Assembly: GCF_046630445.1 (NCBI RefSeq)
Contig: NC_092340.1
Location: 365,470,001 to 365,534,000 of the forward strand
Origin: Rutidosis leptorrhynchoides
Lineage: Eukaryota > Streptophyta > Magnoliopsida > Asterales > Asteraceae
DNA length: 64,000 nt
Direction of reading: 5' to 3'
Part shown: positions 24,323 to 40,217 of the stretch, piece by piece
Numbering within the stretch: the first letter of the stretch is position 1
Layout of the letters: each line of letters begins with the position of its first letter
Notes under the pieces: generated by a model
What the model was told of the DNA's origin: nothing
Database searches by the model: none
What the model saw: the letters and a program-made list of their open reading frames with translations, nothing else
Made by a program: the position numbers and the translations under genes

Positions 24323-27300
24323 ATGGCTCCTCGTCGTGTACGCCGCAATGAAACTCCCGAACAAGCTCTCGAACGGATGATAGCTACCGCCGTAGATGCG
24401 GCCATGGCCGGTCACTCATCCAACAACAATAATAATAACAACCACAAAAACAACAACAACAACAACAACAATGGAGCCGGTAACTCAAACGAAGGATGCT
24501 CCTATAAAGCTTTCATGGGGTGCAAACCTCACACTTTTGATGGAACCGGGGGACCGGTAGTGCTCACCCGATGGTTTGAGCAAACGGAAGCCGTCTTTAG
24601 CATAAGCGGTTGTCGGGACCAAGACAAGGTCAAATACTCCACTCACACCTTCGCCGGTGTCGCTCTTACATGGTGGAATACTTATGTACAATCGGTGGGT
24701 ACCGATGAAGCTCACGCCCTCTCTTGGGCCGACTTGAGGGAAAAGATGATTGTCGAATATTTCCCGCGTGAAGAAACCCGAAGGCTCGAACAAGATCTAA
24801 GAACTTTAGAGGCGATCGGAAATGATCTCAAGGCTTATAATCAACGATTTTCCGAACTAGCCTTGATGTGCCCAAATCTTGTGAACCCCGAAGCTTTAAG
24901 GGTTGAACTTTACATGGATGGTCTTCCAAAGAGCATCAAACACGGAGTAATGTCATCCAAACCCCCTAATCATCAAGAAGCTTTGAACATGGCCCGCAAA
25001 TTGATAGAGACAGTGGACGAAATCGTAGTACCGGCACCTAAATCCGAGGACAAGTCGGGTAACAACAAAAGAAAATGGGAAGCTCCCCAATCAAGCAACA
25101 ACAACTTTGCCAAGAAATCTTTCACCTCCGACGGCAAGAAGGGTTATGCCGGAATTCTACCTCTTTGCAACAAATGCAACAAACATCACTTTGGCGAATG
25201 TAGTAAGCTAATTTGCCATCGGTGCCAAGGAATTGGTCATAAGGCCAACGATTGTAAAAGTGCCACTCCCGTCGCTCGAAAGTGGCCCAATGCACCAAAG
25301 ACGGGCACTTGTTACGAATGTGGCCAAACGGGCCATTATAGAAATGCATGCCCGAAGAGGAAAGATAACCCCAATACGCGCGGCCGAGCTTTCAACATCA
25401 ACACCGAGGAAGCCCGGGATGACACTGAACTAGTCACGGGTACGTTTCTTCTCAACAATTCTTATGTCTCTTGCTTATTCGATTTGGGGGCCGATAAATG
25501 CTTTGTATCCAAGACTTTGACTCATTCTTTTGGCACTCCACCTCTTCCATTAGATACCACTTATACCATTGAAGTGGCTAACGGGAAACTATTAAGTGCC
25601 GACACATATTACCGGGGGTGTACGTTAAACATTTTGGGTAAGGAATTTGAAATTGACTTGATACCCATGGAACTAGGAAGCTTTGATGTAATAATCGGTA
25701 TGAATTGGTTAGTCAAAATGAAATCTCACATCCTTTGTGATCTTAACGCAATCCGAATTCCTATCGAGAATGGTGAACCTTTGATTGTTTATGGCGATAA
25801 GAGTTGCACCAGACTCAACCTCGTTTCGTGCCTTAAAGTTAGAAAACTACTCCGTAAGGGTTGTTTTGCGATCCTTGCCCACGTTAAGAAAGTCGAGTCC
25901 GATGAGAAGCATATCGATGATGTGCCAATTGTTAGTGACTTTTCCGATGTATTTCCCGACGAATTGCCGGGTCTTCCACCTCATCGACCGGTTGAATTCC
26001 AAATCGATCTTATTCCGGGAGCCGCACCCGTAGCACGTGCACCGTATAGACTTGCTCCATCCGAAATGCAAGAATTGCAAAGCCAAATCCAAGAACTACT
26101 TGACCGTGGTTTTATCCAACCTAGCCATTCACCTTGGGGCGCTCCGATTTTGTTTGTTAAAAAGAAAGACGGATCCCTACGAATGTGCATTGATTATCGT
26201 GAACTAAATAAATTGACGGTTAAGAACCGATATCCTCTTCCTCGCATCGATGACCTCTTTGATCAACTACAAGGGTCTTGTGTATATTCGAAAATCGATC
26301 TCCGCTCGGGTTATCATCAATTAAGGGTTAAGGGGGAAGATGTCTCCAAAACTGCTTTCCGGACTCGTTATGGTAGTTATGAATTCCTCGTCATGCCATT
26401 TGGTCTCACTAACGCACCGGCGGTGTTCATGGATCTTATGAACCGCGTGTGCAAATCGTATCTCGATAAATTCGTTATTGTGTTCATCGATGATATATTG
26501 ATCTATTCTAAAAATGAAGAAGAGCACGAACAACATCTCCGACTTGTGCTTGAACTCTTGAGACAAGAACGACTTTATGCCAAATTCTCCAAGTGTGAAT
26601 TTTGGTTGAAGGAAGTTCAATTTCTTGGTCATGTTGTAAGTGATCAAGGTATTAAAGTCGATCCCACGAAGATCGAAGCCATTAGTAAATGGGAGACTCC
26701 TACTACTCCTACTCACATTCGTCAATTCTTGGGTCTCGCCGGGTACTATCGTAGATTCATCGAAAACTTCTCTTTGGTTGCACGTCCTCTAACCGCATTA
26801 ACTCACAAGGGAAAGAAATTCATTTGGGCGACCGAGCAAGAATCCGCGTTCCAAATCTTGAAGACAAAACTAACCACCGCTCCTATCTTGTCACTTCCCG
26901 AAGGCAATGATGATTTTGTTGTATATTGCGATGCCTCGAAACATGGTTTTGGGTGTGTATTGATGCAACGAAAGAAAGTCATTGCTTATGCCTCCCGACA
27001 ACTCAAAATTCATGAACGAAACTACACGACTCATGATCTCGAACTCGGAGCCGTTGTCTTTGCACTTAAAATGTGGAGACACTATCTTTATGGAACCAAG
27101 AGTACTATCTTTACCGACCACAAAAGTCTCCAACACATTTTCGATCAAAAGCAACTAAACATGAGACAACGACGGTGGATTGAAACTTTGAACGATTACG
27201 ATTGCGAGCTTCGTTACCATCCCGGGAAGGCAAACGTAGTAGCCGATGCCTTAAGTCGAAAAGAAAGAGCGGTGCCTCTTCGTGTCCGAGCTTTAAACAT

Positions 27301-27508
27301 CACCATTCACAGCAACCTCAATACTCAAATTCGTGTAGCCCAAGATGAGGCCCTCAAGGATGAAAACCTTTCACACGAGCTCTTGAACATTCTCGTCTCT
27401 CGATTCGAAATTAGGGAGACCGGACTCCGATATTACGCTGGAGGGATTTGGGTGCCTAGTTATGGGGACCTACGAAGCCTTATTTTAGATGAAGCCCATA
27501 AGTCATGA
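24323..27508 (+). CDS. Chromovirus gag-pol, first part: Gag, protease, RT, RNase H
   Basis: The likely start is the ATG at 24323 (an in-frame ATG at 24296 is upstream). Order: Gag with an Asn-rich patch (about residues 34-55) and capsid domain; zinc-knuckle motifs [26 protein letters not shown] and [14 protein letters not shown]; aspartic protease with DLGAD where D-S/T-G is usual; reverse transcriptase with FIDD; RNase H (YCDAS, then DALSR); and the start of the integrase zinc finger. It makes the particle and copies RNA into DNA. The frame ends at a TGA (27506-27508) inside the integrase zinc finger and then continues in the same frame, so this is a polyprotein cut by a nonsense change, not a natural end. 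Confidence 0.9.
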   Translation: MAPRRVRRNETPEQALERMIATAVDAAMAGHSSNNNNNNNHKNNNNNNNNGAGNSNEGCSYKAFMGCKPHTFDGTGGPVVLTRWFEQTEAVFSISGCRDQDKVKYSTHTFAGVALTWWNTYVQSVGTDEAHALSWADLREKMIVEYFPREETRRLEQDLRTLEAIGNDLKAYNQRFSELALMCPNLVNPEALRVELYMDGLPKSIKHGVMSSKPPNHQEALNMARKLIETVDEIVVPAPKSEDKSGNNKRKWEAPQSSNNNFAKKSFTSDGKKGYAGILPLCNKCNKHHFGECSKLICHRCQGIGHKANDCKSATPVARKWPNAPKTGTCYECGQTGHYRNACPKRKDNPNTRGRAFNINTEEARDDTELVTGTFLLNNSYVSCLFDLGADKCFVSKTLTHSFGTPPLPLDTTYTIEVANGKLLSADTYYRGCTLNILGKEFEIDLIPMELGSFDVIIGMNWLVKMKSHILCDLNAIRIPIENGEPLIVYGDKSCTRLNLVSCLKVRKLLRKGCFAILAHVKKVESDEKHIDDVPIVSDFSDVFPDELPGLPPHRPVEFQIDLIPGAAPVARAPYRLAPSEMQELQSQIQELLDRGFIQPSHSPWGAPILFVKKKDGSLRMCIDYRELNKLTVKNRYPLPRIDDLFDQLQGSCVYSKIDLRSGYHQLRVKGEDVSKTAFRTRYGSYEFLVMPFGLTNAPAVFMDLMNRVCKSYLDKFVIVFIDDILIYSKNEEEHEQHLRLVLELLRQERLYAKFSKCEFWLKEVQFLGHVVSDQGIKVDPTKIEAISKWETPTTPTHIRQFLGLAGYYRRFIENFSLVARPLTALTHKGKKFIWATEQESAFQILKTKLTTAPILSLPEGNDDFVVYCDASKHGFGCVLMQRKKVIAYASRQLKIHERNYTTHDLELGAVVFALKMWRHYLYGTKSTIFTDHKSLQHIFDQKQLNMRQRRWIETLNDYDCELRYHPGKANVVADALSRKERAVPLRVRALNITIHSNLNTQIRVAQDEALKDENLSHELLNILVSRFEIRETGLRYYAGGIWVPSYGDLRSLILDEAHKS

Positions 27509-27535
27509 TACTCGATTCACCCCGGTGCCAATAAG

Positions 27536-28717
27536 ATGTACCACGACCTTAAACAACTATATTGGTGGCCGAACATCAAAAGGGACGTAGCTACTTATGT
27601 TTCCAAGTGTTTGACATGTTCCAAAGTCAAAGCCGAACACCAAAGACCGTCCGGACTACTTCAACAACCCGAGATCCCGCAATGGAAGTGGGAAAGAATA
27701 ACGATGGATTTTATCACCAAACTACTAAAAACGACGGGCGGTTATGATACCATTTGGGTTATTGTTGACCGTCTCACCAAATCCGCACACTTCCTTGCCA
27801 TGAAAGAAACGGACAAAATGGAGAAACTTGCACAACTTTACATTAAGGAGATCGTAGCCCGACACGGTGTACCTTTATCGATTATCTCCGACCGAGATGG
27901 CCGTTTCGTTTCTAGATTTTGGCGTACATTGCAAGAAGCGTTGGGAACGCGTTTAGACATGAGCACCGCATATCATCCTCAAACCGATGGACAAAGCGAA
28001 CGTACAATTCAAACCTTGGAAGACATGTTACGAGCTTGCGTGGTTGATTTCGGAAAAGCTTGGGACAAGCACTTACCTCTCGCCGAGTTCTCTTATAACA
28101 ATAGTTATCACGCGAGTATTAAAGCCGCACCTTTTGAAGCGCTATATGGCCGCAAATGTCGTTCACCTCTTTGTTGGGCCGAGGTAGGCGACGTGCAAAT
28201 CACCGGACCCGAACTCATTCACGAAACCACCGAGAAAATCGTTCAAATCCGAGATAGGCTTAGGACGGCCCGAAGTCGTCAAAAGAGCTATACCGACAAA
28301 CGACGCAACGATCTTGAATTTCAAGTCGGTGACCGAGTAATGTTAAAAGTCGCACCTTGGAAGGGTGTAATCCGTTTTGGGAAACGCGGGAAGCTAAATC
28401 CGCGGTATATTGGTCCTTTCGAAATCTTGGAGCGTATTGGAACCGTTGCTTATCGTTTAGATCTTCCGCCTCAACTGAGTTCCGTTCATCCTACCTTCCA
28501 TGTATCTAACTTGAAAAAGTGTCTTGCCGAACCCGATATCGTCATCCCTCTCGAGGAACTTACTATTGATGACAAACTTCATTTTGTGGAGGAACCGGTT
28601 GAAATTGTGGACACCTCCGTCAAGACATTGAAACAAAGCCGAATCCTGATTATTAAAGTCCGTTGGAACGCCAAAAGGGGACCCGAGTTTACTTGGGAAA
28701 GACAAGATCAAATGTAA
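27536..28717 (+). CDS. Chromovirus gag-pol, second part: integrase and chromodomain
   Basis: Same frame as the first part, separated only by the TGA at 27506. The first ATG is 27536, but it is unlikely to be a natural start. Visible features: the CLTCSKVK half of the HHCC zinc finger, integrase catalytic residues (ITMDF, SDRDGRF, the Glu in GQSERTIQ), and a C-terminal chromodomain-like segment (VEEPVEIVD to FTWERQDQM) as expected for chromoviruses. The frame stops at TAA 28715-28717, but protein-like sequence continues about 25 codons in frame to a TAA near 28794, so the chromodomain tail is probably cut short. Confidence 0.85.
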   Translation: MYHDLKQLYWWPNIKRDVATYVSKCLTCSKVKAEHQRPSGLLQQPEIPQWKWERITMDFITKLLKTTGGYDTIWVIVDRLTKSAHFLAMKETDKMEKLAQLYIKEIVARHGVPLSIISDRDGRFVSRFWRTLQEALGTRLDMSTAYHPQTDGQSERTIQTLEDMLRACVVDFGKAWDKHLPLAEFSYNNSYHASIKAAPFEALYGRKCRSPLCWAEVGDVQITGPELIHETTEKIVQIRDRLRTARSRQKSYTDKRRNDLEFQVGDRVMLKVAPWKGVIRFGKRGKLNPRYIGPFEILERIGTVAYRLDLPPQLSSVHPTFHVSNLKKCLAEPDIVIPLEELTIDDKLHFVEEPVEIVDTSVKTLKQSRILIIKVRWNAKRGPEFTWERQDQM

Positions 28718-28799
28718 AGGAAGTATCCTCATCTATTCGTGAATTCAGAAACGCAAGATCTCGAGGAAGAAACAACGACTACTACGCCTACTTAAATTT

Positions 28800-28830
28800 C
28801 GGGACGAAATTTCTTTTAAGGAGTAGGTAA
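28800..28830 (+). promoter_or_regulatory. Polypurine-tract region of the chromovirus
   Basis: GGGACGAAATTTCTTTTAAG then GAGTAGGTAA abuts the 3' LTR, close to the tract of the large nested element (13195-13226). Confidence 0.7.
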
Positions 28831-31228
<2,398 letters not shown>

Positions 31229-31257
31229 GTGGTAACTAATACTTTTATTAGTATTAA

Positions 31258-31905
31258 CTAGTTGTGGAGCCCTCGCTTCGCGTTGGGGGCTCCGTTTTGA
31301 ATGCGAGTTAAAAAAAAAGTCTTGATCTATTTTGTAAAAAAAAAAAAAAATTTCGACATCTAACATTGAAGGGTTGTTCCTTTTGTGAAAGTTGCTTCTT
31401 TTAGCGTTCGGGTTTTATTTAAAAAAAAAAGTTAGTAAAGTGGGGGTTCGATTTGTATTTTAATAAAAGTTAGGGGTTAAGTTTGTGAAATTTGAAAAAA
31501 AATATACGTATAAAGTGGGAGTTCGATTTCTATTTTAATAAAAGTTAGGGGGTTAAGTTTGTGAAAATTGAATATTAGTAAAAAAAAAAAAAGTTAGTAA
31601 AGTGGGGGTTCGATTTGTATTTTAATAAAAGTTAGGGGGTTAAGTTTGTGAAATTTGGGAAAAAATATACGTATAAAGTGGGGGTGCGATTTGTATTTTA
31701 ATAAGAGTTTAAATAAAATGGGGGTGCGATTTATATTTTAATAAAAGTTGGGGGTTAAGTTTGCGAAAAATGGAAAAAGGAATAGTACTATTCATTTGGC
31801 CTTTGTCTTTTAGGATTTATATTTTAATAAAAGTTGGGGGTTAAGTTTGCGAAAATTGGAAAAAGGAATAGTACTATTCATTTGGCCTTTGTCTTTTAGA
31901 TATAG
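31258..31905 (-). mobile_element. Small Helitron-like insertion with internal tandem repeats
   Basis: Absent from the other LTR of the host element. On the minus strand its 3' end reads a GC-rich hairpin (stem GGAGCCC / GGGCTCC at 31266-31272 and 31287-31293), then CTAG (31258-31261), the hairpin-plus-CTRR arrangement of Helitron 3' ends. No target duplication is seen, as expected. The interior is built from repeats: AAGTGGGGGTTCGATTTGTA with TTAGGGGTTAAGTTTGTGAA occurs several times, and an 86-bp unit is duplicated at 31728-31813 and 31814-31898. The 5' end is not precisely placed. No protein is encoded. Confidence 0.55.
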
Positions 31906-31963
31906 GTATATAATACTAGTAATAACTATAATACTAGTAATAATAAGAAAATTTTAATTGTAT

Positions 31964-32100
<137 letters not shown>

Positions 32101-32158
32101 GTAAATGAGAAAGGAAACTACCTTATATATAGCTTTTCTAAAAATTATGGCAGAGATG

Positions 32159-32205
32159 GGGCTCGAACCCGTGACCTCTCGCTCACACGACACCCCTTTT
32201 AACCA
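32159..32205 (-). other. tRNA-like A box / B box segment in the right LTR
   Basis: Same boxes as 11591-11637: GGTTCGAGCCC (32159-32169) and TGGTTAAAAGGG (32194-32205) on the minus strand. Confidence 0.55.
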
Positions 32206-33753
32206 TTTGATCTGTTCTATCTTTCTGTTATAACCCATACCCATTTTTAATTAAACCTTTTATTTCTGTTTCACTTCCTTCTTCTTCTTCAATACATCGA
32301 CTGGAACAAATCCCATTATAACAACAAGACACCTAATTTGTTTTGGACTTAATTAACCAAACGGAAATGATTTAGGAGATTTGATTTAACAGAAAAAATA
32401 AAAATAAAAGAAAAACTAATGTTGTTGTCGTCGAAGAAAAAAAATAAGAACTCAAGGTCGAAATTTGATTTTAAGGCTGTTTCAGATCCTGTTTTCTACA
32501 TGAAATATATTGCAAATCCTTTTTAGAAACTTTACGAATCATCAATTTGACTTAAAACATCAACACAAGAACGAATTTCGTGATGAACACAGAGTTGACT
32601 TTTTTTGTAAAATATCTTTGACTCGCGAATTGAAGCTTGATATAATGAATTGGAACATAAGATTTTGCAGATAGATCGAGTGCATTATTACTAACAATAT
32701 AGCATCAACACATTTTGATAAACGATTTGAATTCGAGTTTTTAAAAAATTAAACCATAACAGAGTCGTAAAAAATATATATATTTCTGTTTTCAAACTCG
32801 AATTGCAGCTGCTATTAGTAATTACAATTGATAATGCTAGTTGAATGATTTATTTCTAATGAGATAACTACTTGTTTTATAGCAGAAGTGATCGACAAAA
32901 ATCAAACCAGTAGAATAAATAAATATATCACGTTCACTAAAATTAAAAGCAGGTTAATCACGATAGATTTAAGAAATATAAAGCAGATCACGATGGGTTT
33001 AAAAATTAAAAACAAATAATAAAAAAATAGAATGCAGATATGGAAATCACGATTTGTAAAAAAAATCAAAAGCAGTTAGGGATAATACCTAATTTAGGTA
33101 TTTGTTGTCTTTTTCATTTTATTTTTAATTATTATTATTATTAAATTAATAATAATAATACCAATAATAATTATATTAATAATAATTATAATAATAATTA
33201 TACTAATAATAATACTTTTATTATTATTTAATAATACTAATACTTTTAATATTATTAAGAGTAATAAAAATACTAATCAAAATAATACTAAAATTAATAA
33301 TAATAATATTGATAATATTATTTGATAAAAATAATAATCAAGATAAAATGATATCAATAATAATAATTTTAACAATAAGAATAATAATGCTTTTAATATC
33401 ATTAATACTAATAAAATGATAACTAATAATAATATTAGTAAAAATAACAATAATACTTAAATGATAATACCAATAATAATGATATAAATTATGTTAATGA
33501 TATTACTAATCATATTAATCATAATAAATGATAAATAATAATAATTTTGATAATAATAATAAAATATTGTTTGACAATACTGATAATGATAATTGTAAAT
33601 GAAAATGTTAATATTGTTAAATATTATATTAATAATAATAATATTAATAAGCACTAATGTATTATTATTTAAAAAATAATTGTTCGTGAATCGTCGAAAT
33701 TTATCGAAGTTAGGTTTAAATTTAGTTGAAATTTTCCGGGTTATCATAGTTAT

Positions 33754-34560
33754 AAACAAAAAGGAGGATGCATCAACATTTATATTTTTATCTTGTTTAT
33801 TAACTTATTTAAAATTCTAGATTGTAAATAACCATATCAAATGTACTTGTAAGTTTTTCTGTACGCATACATGACCTATGGATTGCAAGTCAAAAAACAA
33901 GTTGAGCGTCAAAGAGCGTGGATGCATTTTAGAATTCGGGCTACGAGTCAGGATGAATGTCAGAGTTTACATGCATATGCACCGGAACAAATGTGTTGAT
34001 GCGTTGTTCTTATAGTTACATCAATAAAAATTGTGATGGAATAATACATCAAAACACCAAGGGATGCATCATCAAATTATTAAAACCTAGAAACAAAATC
34101 CAGTTTAGAGTCAAAGAACACTATCGGTTTCGGTTGAACAAAACGTGAAGCACTGGTGAGCAAAACTATATGATGCATATGGAAGCATTATCGATTTTTG
34201 ACATTGGTGTAAAAATCGAAAGATTGTTGCATATGAAATTAATTGAGCGGACTTAGGACTTTGCAAGCTTTTTAAACATACACTATTTGGAATTTGGATC
34301 ATGCATAAAAGTAGGATGAATACGTTTCATATTGTTGTCAAATGGAAGTTTCAGTGAAATATTTCAAGAGAGAGATCTGAATATGAAAGTATTAACCGTC
34401 CGTTAAACTTGGTGACAGTTACATATAATAATGTTGTATCCCTTTAATACCCTTTTGATTATTTCAAATAACAAAAATATATTTAAAATAAATTTTAGAG
34501 ATGGATGGTCTAGATGTGTTCTCACCATTATTTATAATGAGAATGTTCTCATTTGAATAC
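33754..34560. other. Intergenic stretch without recognised features
   Basis: Right of the large nested element. Only short frames (33957-34148, 34111-34302) with no recognisable domain. I see nothing functional. Confidence 0.4.
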
Positions 34561-34562
34561 TC

Positions 34563-34565
<3 letters not shown>

Positions 34566-34637
<72 letters not shown>
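34566..34637. repeat. (TC)n(TA)n microsatellite
   Basis: About 17 CT units followed by about 16 TA units, ending at a Helitron-type terminus. Confidence 0.9.
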
Positions 34638-34638
<1 letters not shown>

Positions 34639-34965
34639 TAGGTTTTTGAGCCCGTGCGTTGCACGGGTGTGTAAAAATTCATGCAAAAAAATGTAATTTG
34701 CAGTTCATATTGGTATTTAAAAAGAGATATAAAATATAGAAAAAGTATAAGAATTATTTAAGAGCCCGTGGTGTTGAAAAATTTTAAAAATTATTTTGAG
34801 TTTAAGAGCCAGTGGTGTTGACAAATTTTAAAAATTCCTTTTGAGTTTAAGAGCTTGTGGTGTTGACGAATTTTTAAAGCTCTTTTAAATTTAAGATCCC
34901 GTAGTGTTGACAAATTTTAAAAAGTTCTTTTGAGTTTAAGAGCCCGTAATGTTGATAAAAATTTA
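34638..34965 (-). mobile_element. Second Helitron-type 3' end with 45-bp tandem repeats
   Basis: On the minus strand a hairpin (stem CCCGTGC / GCACGGG, 3-nt loop, 34651-34667) is followed after 9 nt by CTAG (34638-34641) and T, a textbook Helitron 3' terminus. Next to it lie five units of 44-45 bp beginning TAAGAGCCCGTGGTGTTGA at about 34759, 34803, 34848, 34892 and 34937. The 5' end was not found; the element could extend past the (TA)n run to the right. No protein is visible. Confidence 0.6.
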
Positions 34966-35083
34966 TACGTGGATTTTAGTGATGTTAGTAACTTAAGGTC
35001 CACAAATTTTTTATTTTTCACAATTAATATCCTTATAATTATATATCCATTATATAGTACGTAATATTTAGAGAAAATACGAG

Positions 35084-37009
<1,926 letters not shown>

Positions 37010-37798
37010 TCAGAATCGATCATTTCCTCCATCATCCCCACCGTAACTTCGGTTATATCCACCAGTACGTGGGGCACGCTCAGTTGCTAAACTAACACGA
37101 ACAGACCTCCCATTTAGTTCCTGAACAAACGACAAAAATATTAAAAAAAAAAAAAAATTAAGTAAAAACTCGTTAATTGATATGTGTTAAATTGTACATT
37201 TGTTGTTCTAAAAAAACGAATACGAAACAAAAACATGATTAATTGATTAAAAGCGCAGCAAAGTGATTTTGTTTCAAACCTGGCCATCCATGGCAGTCAT
37301 AGCCTCTTTTGCACTGTCTTCACTTGAGTAGCTCACGAACCCAAAACCCCTTGACCTTCCAGAATCTCTATCGATGATAACTCTTGCTGTAACATCAAAA
37401 CGCATATATTAAGCTAAACTTTCAAAATAATTATATTTAAGTCGTGACATTTTTAAAACAATCATGCCGCCTAACATTTTGATTACTATTATTTACATGT
37501 GATTCTCATTACCTTCAACGACATCCCCAAAGCCAGAAAATGCTTCCTTCAAAGAGTGATCATCAGTCTGATATGAAAGACCTGCACATTTACATATAAT
37601 TATAGATCAACGTATATTATATATAGAAAACTCAGAAGGTGTATGATGTTATTTAGAGAACATACCGCCAATGAATAGCTTTGAAGACATGCAGCGAATA
37701 GCATTAAACATAGATAGTCCTGTAACGTTCCCATTGGAAACAGAGTTCTGGGAAATGTTCTGCCTCATAAGACTTCCGATTTTGTTGTAAAAAGCCAT
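37010..37798 (-). CDS. Glycine-rich RNA-binding protein with one RRM, mitochondrial type
   Basis: Four coding exons on the minus strand: 37666-37798 (ATG at 37796-37798), 37513-37581, 37280-37386 and 37010-37120 (stop at 37010-37012), all with GT...AG introns; total 420 bp, 139 residues. Residues about 1-38 are basic and lack acidic residues, like a mitochondrial presequence ([13 protein letters not shown]). The single RRM follows, with RNP2 LFIGGL split by the first intron and RNP1 RGFGFVSY in exon 3. The tail is a short Gly-rich segment ([17 protein letters not shown]). Domain order, length and the ELNGR...V..A motif match plant GR-RBP2/GR-RBP4-like organellar proteins, which bind RNA and act in stress response and organelle RNA editing or splicing. 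The frame is intact, the only functional-looking host gene here. Confidence 0.92.
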
Positions 37799-38036
37799 CT
37801 CAATAGTTTAAGTTTATATAACCTACAACTGTACATTTGAAATATCAATAAAAATGCTTATTCCATTAACACTAGATCACCACCACTAATACTTATACGA
37901 ATTACATGTGGCAACCTTCCAAATGCTTATTCCATTACTATCCTTTAAACAGGTTATTACATGTTATATTCATACATTTTTTGTTTTATCTAGAGTAGTT
38001 GAACAGATACTGATGCAAAAGTGTCCCAGATTACTA

Positions 38037-38132
38037 CTCCCTCCGTCTCAATTTAATAGTCCATATTTGACTTTCAAGTCTTTGTTTACCAAATTTGACT
38101 CAAAATAACTTTGTTTGTGTTTGTTACACAGA
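38037..38132 (+). mobile_element. Truncated Stowaway-like MITE end
   Basis: TA followed by CTCCCTCCGTCTCAATTTAA, the typical Stowaway (Tc1/mariner) terminus, then TTTGACTTTC. The matching right end is missing. Confidence 0.6.
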
Positions 38133-38690
38133 AACAAAAGCCAATGGTTTGGCGGTATCAAGGTCACCCTTACAACCTTGTGGTTGATGGTTCGAGTCCT
38201 GCTTTAGGACATTTCGTGGTGTATATATTCGCGTTAGTATTAGAGTGCTCCCATCGGTTTCCCCTTGCACCCCGCCCAGGCCACCGCCCAGGTGGGCGCC
38301 CTTGGTAGCAGCTAGCCCAGGCATCCGCCCAAGGGGCCGCCCTGCATTTCGTGTTCTACTTCGTGCTCTCTGGTAACATCTGTGGACGGAAGAGAGACGA
38401 AGAGAGGACTTGTACATTGTGTTCCAAAAATTGTACCATACAATAATTAATTAATTTAGTAAGTTTAATTTATTTGAGGAAGGAGTGTCATTCTTGGGAG
38501 TGTTTAGTCCTCGGGTTAGTCTTTGTGAGGAAGTGCTGATGTGGCGCTGATGTGACACCCAGGACTAAGCATGGAGGAACTACTCCATTGGGAGTGCTCT
38601 TAGGTGGGTGTGTGAGTTTGTCTATCAAAGGAAAAAGGACACGCAAGTATGAATAATTTTGGGCAAACCTAGCATAAAGAAAGATCATAT
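38133..38690 (+). mobile_element. tRNA-derived SINE interrupted by a MITE
   Basis: TGGTTTGGCGGTATCAAGG (A-box region) and GGTTCGAGTCC (B box, 38189-38199) form a tRNA-like pol III promoter 40-50 bases apart, followed by a SINE-like body. The MITE at 38243-38599 splits it. It is antisense to the host gene, inside its leader intron. The 3' end is not resolved. Confidence 0.55.
38240..38602. mobile_element. MITE with TTA target duplication, PIF/Harbinger type
   Basis: Terminal inverted repeats GAGTGCTCCCATCGG (from 38243) and CCATTGGGAGTGCTC (to 38599) are flanked by TTA on both sides (38240-38242, 38600-38602). The three-base TTA duplication and lack of coding sequence fit a Tourist-like element of 357 bp. 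The interior is GC-rich with repeated CCGCCCAGG words. Confidence 0.75.
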
Positions 38691-39180
38691 ACTAAAAACT
38701 GGAGCTTTTATTTTAATATACGTGTTTTTTAAAGTAGTTAAACAGGAGCTAAAAAGTGTAAAATAACATAATATGACAAGGTGTATGCAACTGAAAATAT
38801 GTTCCATAAGCGTGAGACCAAATAACAACGCCGAAAGCTAAAGCTTATACAAAATATGGTCCATATGCAAGTGAAAAAAGTGTAAAATAACAAAACCGAA
38901 AGCTAAAACTTATACAAAATACAAATTTGAAGGTGAGACAAAGCAGCCTTTAATAAAAGAGCAAACAACACAAAAGAGAACAACTCTATACTATTTTTTG
39001 ATTCTAGCAGCCAACTACAAATTAATCACTAAGCTAAACTACATTCATTTACAAGTTTTCAGATAATGAGTTATACTAAGTGGCCAATAATTGCTACAAT
39101 TAAGAACTAACTGCAAGTCCGATGAAAACATTTGTAAGTTAGTTGCTAAAATCAGTGTCATTTTGTGTTGTATCGAGGGT

Positions 39181-39314
39181 AATTGTACCGAACAGATAAC
39201 ACTTTATCTTGATTTGAAACCCTAAAAAGATAGGAACTCCCACAAGTATACAGTTGCAAGTTCCTGTTTAGTTAGGGTTAAATCAAGAAAAAGTGTTATC
39301 TATTATGTACAATT
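39181..39314. repeat. Long near-perfect inverted repeat in the leader intron
   Basis: Arms of 57 nt (39181-39237) and 55 nt (39260-39314) around a 22-nt loop. The arms pair with a handful of mismatches and one small bulge; the longest block contains AGATAACACTTT and TCTTGATTT. As RNA it would be one long hairpin. Confidence 0.9.
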
Positions 39315-39647
39315 TCACATATTAAATCACAAAATGAAACATTTTATTAATTATTAAATATTAAGCAACACCAACATGTACAAACTTTGGAAGACAAATA
39401 TATGAAACATGATCAACATAACACAGTTAAAAAAATTAATAATAAAACAAAATGATAAAAAAAAATTCACAAATAAATATTCGTTGACATAAACGAAAAC
39501 GCAGATCAAAAGTTACAGCATAAATCATGATCAATTAACTCAAGTAATATTTAATTGTATTTATCGGCAGTAATTAAAGTTAGAAAGACATACCTGCTAG
39601 TGAAGAGAGAAAGAAGAAGAAAGTTTAAGGTTTAAGAGTGGAACGGC

Positions 39648-39655
39648 TAGGGTTT
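39648..39655 (-). promoter_or_regulatory. Telo-box in the leader of the RNA-binding protein gene
   Basis: AAACCCTA on the minus strand, within the leader or just at the transcription start, a motif common in plant genes for translation and RNA handling. Confidence 0.65.
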
Positions 39656-39737
39656 ATCGAACACCACTAACACTGTTTTCAAAATCGGAGTTTCCCCTAT
39701 TTCCAACTCAGCACTGCTTTTGTAGTATTGGGTTTAG

Positions 39738-39814
39738 TGGGCCATAATAGGCCTATTGGGCATAATGATTTTTAACAAGGAATGGCTCCTTGGGCTTAAT
39801 GGGCCAATTGGGCT
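39738..39814. promoter_or_regulatory. Cluster of site II (TGGGCY) motifs
   Basis: TGGGCC at 39738-39743, TGGGCT at 39791-39796, TGGGCC at 39800-39805 and TGGGCT at 39809-39814, plus a near match TGGGCA at 39757. Site II motifs with a telo-box are a known TCP-linked arrangement in plant genes expressed in dividing cells. They lie 80-170 bp upstream of the leader exon. Confidence 0.7.
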
Positions 39815-39858
39815 TAATGATGTGAAATCTTGGATATTAATTGTTTAAATTCACACGA

Positions 39859-39901
<43 letters not shown>
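39859..39901. repeat. (TTA)n microsatellite
   Basis: About 14 units, directly next to the copia LTR. Confidence 0.95.
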
Positions 39902-40217
39902 TGTTATAATTCAGTAGGCTTATAACTACCTTTAGTGGTTTGATTATGTTATAATTCAGTAGGCTTATAACTACTTTTAGTGGTTTGATTCTTGATTAAG
40001 AATACTAATAATGAAGTGTAAGAAAGTAGATGATAATGGAGAGAAAGAAAGAAACAATTTGTAAGTGTGAGAAATGGTGCAAGTTTAATGCTTGCATTCA
40101 TGAGTATTTATAGCCTAAAATCTCAATATAAAAATACATACTTTATGTACCAAAATTGACTATATGTATACACCAAAATTGACTATCCATATCTATATTA
40201 TTATTATTATTATAACA
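39902..40217 (-). mobile_element. 3' LTR of the copia element
   Basis: Short LTR (316 bp, or 271 bp if it starts at the second copy of its first 45 bases). TGTTATAATTC at one end and TATTATAACA at the other form inverted termini. Next to it, CTCCCCCTTGG (40218-40228) is the polypurine tract read on the minus strand. The first 45 bases are duplicated in tandem (from 39902 and from 39947). Confidence 0.7.

Larger units (their letters stand above)
37799..39660 (-). other. 5' UTR exons and leader intron of the RNA-binding protein gene
   Basis: On the minus strand a pyrimidine-rich leader exon (about 39660-39594) ends CTAGCAG and is followed by donor GTATGT at 39593. A plausible acceptor TACAG lies at 37829-37833, leaving about 30 bases of leader before the ATG. 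The implied intron is 1765 bp and contains a Stowaway-like fragment, a SINE, a MITE, an imperfect 123-bp repeat (38754 and 38877, each starting AAAAGTGTAAAATAACA) and a long inverted repeat (39181-39314). Leader introns are common in such genes. The splice sites are read by eye. Confidence 0.65.

Noticed and set aside
26321..26725. 134-codon minus-strand frame inside the chromovirus RT
   Set aside because: Antisense shadow of a clear RT domain.
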